Assembly (NCBI GenBank): GCA_001897375.1
Contig: MKSU01000022.1
Coordinates: 1 to 64,000, forward strand
Length of the DNA: 64,000 nt
Reading direction: 5' to 3'
DNA from: Sphingomonas sp. 67-36
GTDB lineage: Bacteria; Pseudomonadota; Alphaproteobacteria; Sphingomonadales; Sphingomonadaceae
A program made the translations under genes and the position numbers. The notes below the pieces were generated by a model. It saw nothing but the letters and a program-made list of their open reading frames with translations, made no database searches and was not told where the DNA came from. This document shows, piece after piece, positions 56,216 to 63,247 of the stretch; position 1 is the stretch's first letter; each line of letters opens with the position of its first letter.

Positions 56216-57361
56216 ATCAGTCAGAAGAGACAGGTCATTCGCCAGATCGCCGCGCTTCCCTATCGCATCGACGGATCGACGCGGGACAGCGAAGTCCAGG
56301 TTTTGCTCGTCACCTCGCGCGGCACGGGGCGCTGGGTCGTGCCCAAGGGGAATATCGGCCCCGGCGCGACGCTCCATTCGGCCGCCGCGCAGGAGGCGGA
56401 GGAGGAGGCCGGCGTGTGTGGCGCTTTGTGCCCGGTGCCGCTCGGCGCCTATCGCTATCGCAAGCGGCGCAGCAGCGGCGCCTCGCTGATGGTCGACGTG
56501 GACGTCTTTCCGCTGGCGGTGACTCGCGAGCTGCCGAAGTGGAAGGAGCAGGCCGAGCGCGACCGCCGCTGGTTCTCGCTCGCCGACGCCGCCCATGCGG
56601 TGGACGAGCCGGACCTGCGCGAGCTGATCCGTTCCTTCGCCCCGTCGCAGTTCGAGGCGGCGGTGCGGCGGCGCCCTTCGCTGATCAGTCAACAACCCAT
56701 TTCCGGAGTCCGCTCGATGTTCGCCTGGTTCCAGCGACTGCTGCCCAAGACCGGCAATTTCTTCGACCTGTTCGAGGCCCATGCCGCGACGGTGCTGGCC
56801 GGCGCGGAAGCCACCGCGCGGCTGCTGGAGGGCGGCCCGGCCGCGCGCGAGCATATCACCGAGATCATCGAGCGCGAGCATGACGCCGACCAGATCACCC
56901 GCGAGGTGCTGACGACGGTGCGGACCACCTTCCTCACCCCGTTCGATCGCGGCGCGATCACCGCGCTGGTCGGCGCGCTGGACGATACGATCGACGAGAT
57001 GCAGGCGGCGGCGAACGCGATCGACCTGTATCAGGTGACCGAGTTCGCGCCCGAGATGCGCGACATGGCGGGGATCGTGCTGGACGCCGCGCGGCTGGCG
57101 GCGGAGGCGATGCCGCTGCTGCGCGACGTGAGCCGCAACGGCGCGCGGCTGCACGAGCTGACCGAGCGGCTGGTGCGGATCGAGGGCCATGCCGACGATA
57201 TCCATGCCGCCGGGCTGAAGCGCTCGCTGGAAGCCTATGGCCGGACCGACACGTTGCGCTTCGTCGTGGAGCGCGAACTCTACAAGCATCTGGAGCGGAT
57301 CGTCGATGCGTTCGAGGATGTCGCCGACGAGATCGACGGCATCGTGATCGACCACGCCTGA
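56216..57361 (+). CDS. NUDIX hydrolase frame continuing in-frame into DUF47 (start unusual)
   Basis: The open frame encodes a NUDIX domain (about codons 3-140) and runs without a stop into the DUF47 gene. The NUDIX box is GNIGPGATLHSAAAQEAEEE then AGV: the last Glu pair is kept, but the first Glu is Ala and the Arg is Gln. Domain-like sequence (RQVIRQIAALPYRID) extends upstream of any ATG, GTG or TTG; the only plausible initiation is ATC 56216, preceded by AGGGG at good spacing, while TTG 56303 would cut into the fold. This is either a real fusion with a rare start or a decayed gene. Coordinates here are for the whole frame. Confidence 0.6.
   Translation: MSQKRQVIRQIAALPYRIDGSTRDSEVQVLLVTSRGTGRWVVPKGNIGPGATLHSAAAQEAEEEAGVCGALCPVPLGAYRYRKRRSSGASLMVDVDVFPLAVTRELPKWKEQAERDRRWFSLADAAHAVDEPDLRELIRSFAPSQFEAAVRRRPSLISQQPISGVRSMFAWFQRLLPKTGNFFDLFEAHAATVLAGAEATARLLEGGPAAREHITEIIEREHDADQITREVLTTVRTTFLTPFDRGAITALVGALDDTIDEMQAAANAIDLYQVTEFAPEMRDMAGIVLDAARLAAEAMPLLRDVSRNGARLHELTERLVRIEGHADDIHAAGLKRSLEAYGRTDTLRFVVERELYKHLERIVDAFEDVADEIDGIVIDHA
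56717..57361 (+). CDS. DUF47 (PhoU-like) phosphate-transport accessory protein
   Basis: A 214-residue helical protein of the DUF47 family, the regular partner of Pit-type phosphate transporters. The opening MFAWFQRLLPKTGNFFDLFE is the usual N-terminus, and the PhoU-like repeats contain acidic ExxxD motifs (EREHDADQITREV; RIEGHADDIHAAGLK). ATG 56717 follows CCGGAG by 8 bases, so it can be translated alone even though the NUDIX frame reads through. It ends 9 bases before pit. Confidence 0.9.
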   Translation: MFAWFQRLLPKTGNFFDLFEAHAATVLAGAEATARLLEGGPAAREHITEIIEREHDADQITREVLTTVRTTFLTPFDRGAITALVGALDDTIDEMQAAANAIDLYQVTEFAPEMRDMAGIVLDAARLAAEAMPLLRDVSRNGARLHELTERLVRIEGHADDIHAAGLKRSLEAYGRTDTLRFVVERELYKHLERIVDAFEDVADEIDGIVIDHA

Positions 57362-57370
57362 TCGCCCGCG

Positions 57371-58384
57371 ATGCACGACCTCGCCTTTCCGCTGCTCGTC
57401 GGGCTGATCCTGGTCGCGCTCGCGTTCGACTATCTCAACGGCCTGCACGACGCGGCCAATTCGATCGCCACCGTCGTCGCGACGCGGCTGCTGTCCCCGG
57501 TGAAGGCGGTGGCGTTCGCCGCCTTCTTCAACTTCGCCGCCTATTTCCTGACGATCGCCTTCCCCAGCCTCCATGCCGTCGCCGAGACGATCGGCAAGGG
57601 GCTGGTCGACAAGGATATCGTCACGCCCGCGGTGATCTTCGGCGCGCTCGGCGGGGCGATGTCGTGGAACGTCATCACCTGGCTGCGCGGCATCCCCTCG
57701 TCGTCCAGCCACGCGCTGGTCGGTGGGCTGATCGGCGCGGGGGTGGCGCATGGCGGCATCGGCGTGGTGAAATGGGCGGGGCTGAACAAGACGTTGCTCG
57801 CGATCGTGCTCTCGCCGCTGCTCGGCATGATGCTGGCGATGCTGGTGATGCTGGTCAGCAGCTGGGCGCTGCACCGCGCGACGACCTTCCAGGCGGAACG
57901 CTCGTTCCGCGCGCTGCACCTCGTCTCCTCGGCGACCTATTCGCTCAGCCACGGCCTCAACGACGCGCAGAAGACGATGGGGATCATCACCGTCCTGCTC
58001 TATTCCACCGGCTATCTCAGCGGCCCGTTCGCGGTGCCCCACTGGGTCGCCGTGAGCTGCTATATCGCGATCGCGCTCGGCACGGTGACGGGCGGGTGGA
58101 AGATCATCGAGACGATGGGCTCGCGCATCACCAAGCTGTCGCAGCATCAGGGCTTCAGCGCCTCGCTCGCCGGGTCGATCGTGCTGTTCGGCGCCTCGGT
58201 GCTGGGCGTCCCGGTGTCGACCACCCACACGATCACCGGCGCGATCGTCGGCGCGGGGACGGCGCGGCGCGCCTCCTCCGTGCGCTGGGGCGTGGCGAGC
58301 AATGTGGTGGTGGCGTGGATCATCACCATCCCCGCGTCGGCCGCGATCGGCGCGGCCTTCTATCTGGCGACGCGGCTGTTCTGA
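57371..58384 (+). CDS. pit: inorganic phosphate transporter, PiT family
   Basis: A 337-residue low-affinity phosphate transporter in the inner membrane with about ten helices. Both halves of the PiT signature are visible: DYLNGLHDAANSIATVVATR near the start and SHGLNDAQKTMGIITVLL in the second half, plus VSTTHTITGAIVG. It is coupled to the DUF47 gene by a 9-base gap. The TGA lies inside one arm of a palindrome shared with the opposing receptor gene. Confidence 0.94.
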   Translation: MHDLAFPLLVGLILVALAFDYLNGLHDAANSIATVVATRLLSPVKAVAFAAFFNFAAYFLTIAFPSLHAVAETIGKGLVDKDIVTPAVIFGALGGAMSWNVITWLRGIPSSSSHALVGGLIGAGVAHGGIGVVKWAGLNKTLLAIVLSPLLGMMLAMLVMLVSSWALHRATTFQAERSFRALHLVSSATYSLSHGLNDAQKTMGIITVLLYSTGYLSGPFAVPHWVAVSCYIAIALGTVTGGWKIIETMGSRITKLSQHQGFSASLAGSIVLFGASVLGVPVSTTHTITGAIVGAGTARRASSVRWGVASNVVVAWIITIPASAAIGAAFYLATRLF

Positions 58385-58417
58385 CGGGATCGGGCGGGTG
58401 ACGCCCGCTCCCGTCAG
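58381..58417. terminator. palindrome spanning the stops of convergent pit and receptor genes
   Basis: CTGACGGGA pairs with TCCCGTCAG at the outside and CGGGCG with CGCCCG inside, with one mismatch. The pit TGA (58382-58384) and the receptor TGA (58416-58414 on the minus strand) occupy mirror positions in the two arms. Likely a shared bidirectional transcription end; no T-run. Confidence 0.55.
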
Positions 58418-61101
58418 AACATCTTGCGCAGCGACACGCTGATCGTCCGCCCGAGCGGATCGAGATAGCCTGGTTGATAGGCGAGCGGCGTCGCGCCGGT
58501 CGCGTCGGTAACGCGCTGGCGGCTGTTGAAGATATTGTCGACGCCCAGCGACAGCCGCAGCCCGCGCGCCCATTTCTCGTGCGGCACGCGATTCTGGATG
58601 TTCGCGAACAGCCGCAGGTTGAAGGTCGCGAGCGAGGAGAAATGCAGGTCGCCGACCGCCGGGGTTGCGGAGGTCTTCGTCGTCGCCGCGCCGCGCCAGC
58701 TTCCGCTCAGCCGCAGGCCGACGCCGTTGTCGACCACGCCGGCGTTGAACGAGATCTGATGACGCGGCTGGGTGATCGCGCCGATCGTGTCGCCCGCGAG
58801 CAGGTCTAGCGGCTGCGTGCCGTCGCGCAGGATCAACGTGTCGCGGATCGACCATGTGTGCCAGATCGAAAGCTGGAGCCGCGCCTCGTTGCCGCCGCCG
58901 CCACGGAACCCGCCGCGGAAGCCGCCCCGGCCGCCGCCACCGCGCCCGCCGAAGCCGCCGCCCGCGCCATCGGCATGATCGAAGCCGCCCGGACCGCCCG
59001 GACCACCGGGGCCGCCCGGTCCGCCGAAGCCTCCCGGCGGCGGGCCACCCGGCGGCGGCCCCATGTCGTCGGGCGGTGGGGGAGGGGTGTCCATCCCGCC
59101 GTCGCGGCGCTGGCCGTTGACGACGACATCGCCCGGCGCGCCGGGAGCGCCGTCACGGAATTGCGGGGGCGGGCCGCCCTCCGCGCCGGATTGGCCGAGG
59201 CCGCGCCCGGTTTCGCCGCCCGCGCGCCGACGCTCGCGCCACGCCGCCCAGCCGCCCGGCGGCGGCGCCGGACGCGTCGCGGCGCGTAGCACCTTGGAGA
59301 AGACGATGCCCCAGCGGAACTGCTCCTTCTCCTCGCGTGCGAAGTTCAGTGGCCGCGTGTCGATGCTTTCCAGCTCGCCGCTGTCGGGATCGCGGAAGAA
59401 CAGGTTGGGGAAGGCCTGCTGCGCCACCAGGCTCGCGCCGGAGAGGCTGCCGATCGGATTGTTCACCCGGCTGCTGAGGTAATTGGCGTTGATCGTCAGA
59501 TCGAGCTTCGACGCCGGCTTCAGGGAGAAGCCCAGCTTGAACACATGCCGGTCGTCGGCCTTCAGGTCCGGATTGCCGCCGGTGATCTGCGACACCTGCA
59601 CCGTCTGCCCGGTGACGAAATCGAAGATGCGCACGTTCGGCGTGACGAGCAGCGGCCCGCGAAGCTGTTGCAGCGTCGGCGCGACGCGATCCTCGTTGAC
59701 CGAGGCGATCACGGTGATCCCGGTGCGCGGCGTCCAGTTCAGCCCATAGCCGAAGGTGCCGAGCGTGCCGTAATCGGAAAGCTGGTTGATCTCGCCGTTG
59801 ACGTTGGCGGTGAGCGTGCCGATCGCGCCGCCGAAGCCGGTCTTGGCGCTGGTGATCGGCACGTCGAAGCTGAGCTGGGCATTGCCGGTCGAGCGGGTGA
59901 CGGCGTTCGACATGGTGGTGCCGCCGCCGAGCCGGTCTGTGGTGGAGCTGAGCTGGCTGGCGTTGCCGCCGAACTGGAGCGAGGTGCGCAGCTTGCCGGC
60001 GGGCAGCGAGAACAGCGGGCCGGAGACGAGCACCGACGCGCCCGCGCTGTTGCTGATCGCCGTGGTATGCTGGTCGCGGATCGCCGCGCTCTGAAAGCGG
60101 TCGGTGTCGCCGCGCATGTCGCTGTGATCGTAGGTGCCGGTGAACGACAGCTTCCAGCTCGTCGACAGATCATAGTTCAGCGTCACCCCGCCATGCGCGG
60201 TGAAGGTGTCGCTATCCTGCCGCAGCGCGGCGATCTCGTCCGGGTCGAGCGCGCCGGAAAGCGGCGCGGCGCCCGCCAGCCCGCGGCTCGTCTGATAGCC
60301 GGCGGTCGCGTTCAGCGAGGCGGTGAGCTTGGGCGAGATCTGATAGGCGTAGGTTCCGTTGACCGAATAGTTGCGCGTCGAAGGGTTGAGCGTGCGATAG
60401 TCCGGGTCGCTCGCGAGGGCGTTGGCGGGATCGCCCGCCGCCGGATCGGCGACGATGCCGCGCTGGCTTTCGAGCAGCGCCGCGCTGGTCTTGGCGCGCG
60501 CGACGACGTTCAGCCGTTCGTTGTCGTGAATGCGGGTGATGCCGAAATCGCCGTTGACGTTGCCGCCGCCACCATCGGTCGCCACGCCCGCCCCGGCCCC
60601 CGCGACATGCGCGCGGAAACGGCGGCGCAGGATGATGTTCACCACCTTCTGCGTCGCGCTATAGCCGTATTTGAGCGCCACCTCCTCCGGCAGGATATCG
60701 AGCCGCAGGATCGATTCGGTCGGCAGATCGCCCACCTCGTTGATGCCGGAGATGCGCTTGCCGTTGACCAGCACCACCGGGCCGCTGCTGCCGCGCCCCT
60801 GGATGCTGGAGGTCTGGTCGGAGATCTGGTCGAGCAGGTCGCTGACCGAATCGACGCCATAGGCCGCGATATCGGCGGGTGTCAGGCGGTTTTCCGGCGG
60901 AATGTCCCCGATCACCGCGCCGGGCAGTGCCTGCCCGGTGACGACGATATCGTCCTGCTCGGTCACGTCCGTTTCGGCCGGGGCACTGCTCGCCTGCTTC
61001 GCCTCCTGCGCGTTCGCGGCGGGCGCCAGCGCGAGCGCCCCCAAGGCGAGGGCGAGCGACGAATGAAGTGCGTGACGCAAGGCAGAAGATGAGGTGAACA
61101 T
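58414..61101 (-). CDS. TonB-dependent receptor with large Gly/Pro-rich insertion
   Basis: An 895-residue outer-membrane receptor. Signal peptide ends near ANA (residue 31), the TonB box is DIVVTGQ (51-57), the plug (about 65-165) includes QISDQTSSIQGRGSSGPVVL and a C-terminal barrel ends RTISVSLRKMF. Residues ~608-736 are a low-complexity insertion, with PPPPPDDMGPPPGGPPPGG, GGPGGPGGPGG and GGRGGGGRGGFRGG blocks and an internal DVVVNGQRR that mimics a TonB box. It lies 50 bases after the EF-hand lipoprotein gene. Substrate unknown. Confidence 0.88.
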   Translation of the reverse strand: MFTSSSALRHALHSSLALALGALALAPAANAQEAKQASSAPAETDVTEQDDIVVTGQALPGAVIGDIPPENRLTPADIAAYGVDSVSDLLDQISDQTSSIQGRGSSGPVVLVNGKRISGINEVGDLPTESILRLDILPEEVALKYGYSATQKVVNIILRRRFRAHVAGAGAGVATDGGGGNVNGDFGITRIHDNERLNVVARAKTSAALLESQRGIVADPAAGDPANALASDPDYRTLNPSTRNYSVNGTYAYQISPKLTASLNATAGYQTSRGLAGAAPLSGALDPDEIAALRQDSDTFTAHGGVTLNYDLSTSWKLSFTGTYDHSDMRGDTDRFQSAAIRDQHTTAISNSAGASVLVSGPLFSLPAGKLRTSLQFGGNASQLSSTTDRLGGGTTMSNAVTRSTGNAQLSFDVPITSAKTGFGGAIGTLTANVNGEINQLSDYGTLGTFGYGLNWTPRTGITVIASVNEDRVAPTLQQLRGPLLVTPNVRIFDFVTGQTVQVSQITGGNPDLKADDRHVFKLGFSLKPASKLDLTINANYLSSRVNNPIGSLSGASLVAQQAFPNLFFRDPDSGELESIDTRPLNFAREEKEQFRWGIVFSKVLRAATRPAPPPGGWAAWRERRRAGGETGRGLGQSGAEGGPPPQFRDGAPGAPGDVVVNGQRRDGGMDTPPPPPDDMGPPPGGPPPGGFGGPGGPGGPGGPGGFDHADGAGGGFGGRGGGGRGGFRGGFRGGGGNEARLQLSIWHTWSIRDTLILRDGTQPLDLLAGDTIGAITQPRHQISFNAGVVDNGVGLRLSGSWRGAATTKTSATPAVGDLHFSSLATFNLRLFANIQNRVPHEKWARGLRLSLGVDNIFNSRQRVTDATGATPLAYQPGYLDPLGRTISVSLRKMF

Positions 61102-61151
61102 GATTTCCCGGTGATGACGCAGGCAAGATGAATGGAGGCTGGTCGCGCCGT

Positions 61152-61973
61152 TCAGCCTTGCGGCGGTTCGCGGTCCCCGTCTCCGCCGCCCTGCGGCGGG
61201 GGGCGGTGGAACGGGCGCTCGCCGCCGTATCCGCCACGCGGCCTGCCGTATCCGCCGCGCGAGCGCGTGTCGATGGCGGGAAGCTCGCCCGGCGTGATGA
61301 AGCCGTCGCCGTTCTTGTCGAGCAGCAGGAAGCGCTGGTCGGCCGCCTGCTGGAACTCGTTCGCATCGACGCCGCGATTGAAATTGGTGTCCGCCGCCGT
61401 CACCGGCTCGGGGAGCGCGAGATAGCTCCAGCGCGCCGCGCCCTGCGCCTGCTCGCGCGCCGGCCGTGGCGACGAGCCGGAGGGCTGGCCGCCAGCTCCG
61501 CCACCGCCACCGCCACCGAAGCCGCCGCCATGACGGCCGCCGCCGCCGCCGTGCCCGCCGCCACGGCCCCCGCCGCCCCCGCGTCCGCCGGACCAGCCCG
61601 CGCCGCGCGCGCCGCCGCCCGCGTCGCGCACGCGGATTTCGGGCGCGATGCGGTTCTCGTAGATGTCGATCTCGTCCGGATCGATCTCGCCGTCGTTGTT
61701 GCGATCGAGCACATGGAAGAAGCGCATCGCGTCGGCGCGGAACTCGGCGCGGTCGATGCGGCCGTCGTGGTTGGTGTCGACCCCGGCGAACCACGCCTTT
61801 TCGGGATGCTCGACGCGGAACGGCTCGCCCATCGGGCTGATGAACAGATAGTGCGGCTCGCCGTCGCCAGTCGGGCGGTGGCCGTGCGGGCCGCCGTGAT
61901 GCGGCGGCGGCGGGCGATCGGTGGCGCAGGCGCCGAGCAGCAGCGTCGCGGCAAGGATATGGTATCGGATCAC
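61152..61973 (-). CDS. EF-hand lipoprotein, His- and Gly-rich
   Basis: A 273-residue lipoprotein. The lipobox LLGAC puts the lipid on C16, followed by a His/Pro-rich stretch (PPPPHHGGPHGHRP). Four EF-hand loops are visible: D66-E77 (DTNHDGRIDRAE), D90-E101 (DRNNDGEIDPDE), D195-E206 (DTNFNRGVDANE) and D219-E230 (DKNGDGFITPGE); the third is degenerate at positions 5-6. A poly-Gly segment (about 118-162) separates the pairs. The first three have Asp at loop position 9. GTG start at 61973. First gene of a two-gene unit with the receptor. Calcium or another hard metal ion is the expected ligand. Confidence 0.88.
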   Translation of the reverse strand: MIRYHILAATLLLGACATDRPPPPHHGGPHGHRPTGDGEPHYLFISPMGEPFRVEHPEKAWFAGVDTNHDGRIDRAEFRADAMRFFHVLDRNNDGEIDPDEIDIYENRIAPEIRVRDAGGGARGAGWSGGRGGGGGRGGGHGGGGGRHGGGFGGGGGGGAGGQPSGSSPRPAREQAQGAARWSYLALPEPVTAADTNFNRGVDANEFQQAADQRFLLLDKNGDGFITPGELPAIDTRSRGGYGRPRGGYGGERPFHRPPPQGGGDGDREPPQG

Positions 61974-62030
61974 GCGGCACCCCCGGTTGCGGACATGGAT
62001 GCGCGTTTCGCGGACGATCGTCTCGAAGGT

Positions 62031-62046
62031 ATTACAGCCCTGTAAT
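62031..62046. promoter_or_regulatory. perfect 16-bp palindrome ATTACAG-CC-CTGTAAT
   Basis: The site lies 58 bases upstream of the EF-hand lipoprotein start and 91 bases upstream of pyrD, in their shared region. A TAATAC hexamer on the minus strand overlaps its edge and could be a -10. The symmetry suits a dimeric regulator such as an OmpR-type response regulator; which one is not known. Confidence 0.5.
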
Positions 62047-62137
62047 GATTGTCGTGGTTGCGTAACGTGCGGCCCTTGCGCCGATGCGGGCGAGCGCGGA
62101 TAGCGGCGGGCGAAAATCCCCTGCCGCCGGAGCGCCC

Positions 62138-63178
62138 GTGCCGACCGCCTATGACCTGATCCGCCCCGCGATCTTCCGCCTCGATCCCGAGCGGGCGCAC
62201 CGGCTGACGATCGCCGCGCTGCGCCTGATGCCGCGCCGGGCCGTGCCGGCGGCCGACCCGGCGCTGGCGGTGGAGGTGGCGGGGCTGCACTTCCCCAATC
62301 CGGTCGGCATGGCGGCGGGGTTCGACAAGGATGCGGAAGTGGCGGACGCGCTGCTCGCGCTCGGCTTCGGCTTCGCGGAGGTGGGGACGATTACGCCGCT
62401 GCCGCAGCCCGGCAACCCGCGCCCGCGCCTGTTCCGGCTGAGCGAGGATCGCGCCGTCATCAACCGCTTCGGTTTCAACAGCAAGGGCGGGGCGGCGGCG
62501 GCGAAGCGGCTGGCGGCGCGCGCCGGGCGGCCGGGGATCGTCGGCGTCAATCTCGGCGCGAACAAGGATTCCGCCGACCGCATCGCCGATTATGTCACGA
62601 TGGCGCGGCTGACGGCGCCTTACGCCAGCTACCTTACGCTCAACATTTCCAGCCCCAACACGCCGGGGCTGCGCGCGTTGCAGGATGTCGGCGCGCTGCA
62701 CGATCTGCTCGATCGCGTGCTGGCGGAGGTGGCGGGCGCGGTGCCGGTGTTCCTGAAGGTTGCGCCCGATCTCCAGCCCGCCGACGTGGACGCGATCGCG
62801 CGCGCCGCGCTCGACCGGCGGCTCGGAGCGTTGATGGTGAGCAACACGACGATCACGCGCCCGCCGCTGCGCTCGGTACATGCGGGCGAGGCGGGGGGCC
62901 TGTCCGGCGAGCCGCTGCGCGTATTGGCGCTGGAGCGGCTGCGCGATTTCCGCGCGGCGACCGGCGGCGCGCTCCCGCTGGTCGCGATCGGCGGCATCGC
63001 CACCGCCGACCATGCGTGGGACAGCATCCGCGCCGGTGCGAGCCTCGTCCAGCTTTACAGCGCGATGGTGTATGAAGGCCCCGGCATCGCCCGCCGCGTC
63101 ACGCGCGGGCTGGCCGAGCGCGTGCGGCGCGAGGGGCTGCGCTTGATCGCGGAGGCGGTGGGGTCGCGGAGCCGATGA
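62138..63178 (+). CDS. pyrD: dihydroorotate dehydrogenase (quinone), class 2
   Basis: Oxidises dihydroorotate to orotate and passes electrons to the quinone pool. The 346-residue protein is of the membrane-associated class 2: N-terminal amphipathic helices (YDLIRPAIFRLDPERAHRL) precede the FMN barrel, with MAAGFDKDAE, GTITPLPQPGNPRPRLFRL, NISSPNTPGL (catalytic Ser in this loop) and GGIATADHAW. GTG 62138 follows GGAG and gives the usual N-terminus; an upstream ATG at 62084 adds 18 atypical residues. Confidence 0.94.
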   Translation: MPTAYDLIRPAIFRLDPERAHRLTIAALRLMPRRAVPAADPALAVEVAGLHFPNPVGMAAGFDKDAEVADALLALGFGFAEVGTITPLPQPGNPRPRLFRLSEDRAVINRFGFNSKGGAAAAKRLAARAGRPGIVGVNLGANKDSADRIADYVTMARLTAPYASYLTLNISSPNTPGLRALQDVGALHDLLDRVLAEVAGAVPVFLKVAPDLQPADVDAIARAALDRRLGALMVSNTTITRPPLRSVHAGEAGGLSGEPLRVLALERLRDFRAATGGALPLVAIGGIATADHAWDSIRAGASLVQLYSAMVYEGPGIARRVTRGLAERVRREGLRLIAEAVGSRSR

Positions 63179-63247
63179 TCCCGGCGCACGGCCTTTGATG
63201 CCGTTCTGTTAACCAATTCCGCGCGGCATTCTGATAGCGAGGGTAGG

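Noticed and set aside
56009-58855. A minus-strand open frame of 948 codons
   Set aside because: Antisense to DUF47 and pit; composition is low-complexity and no domain is visible.
58895-59100. Repetitive DNA in the receptor gene considered as a tandem or CRISPR-like array
   Set aside because: The repeats encode in-frame Gly/Pro residues with irregular spacing and no unique spacers.
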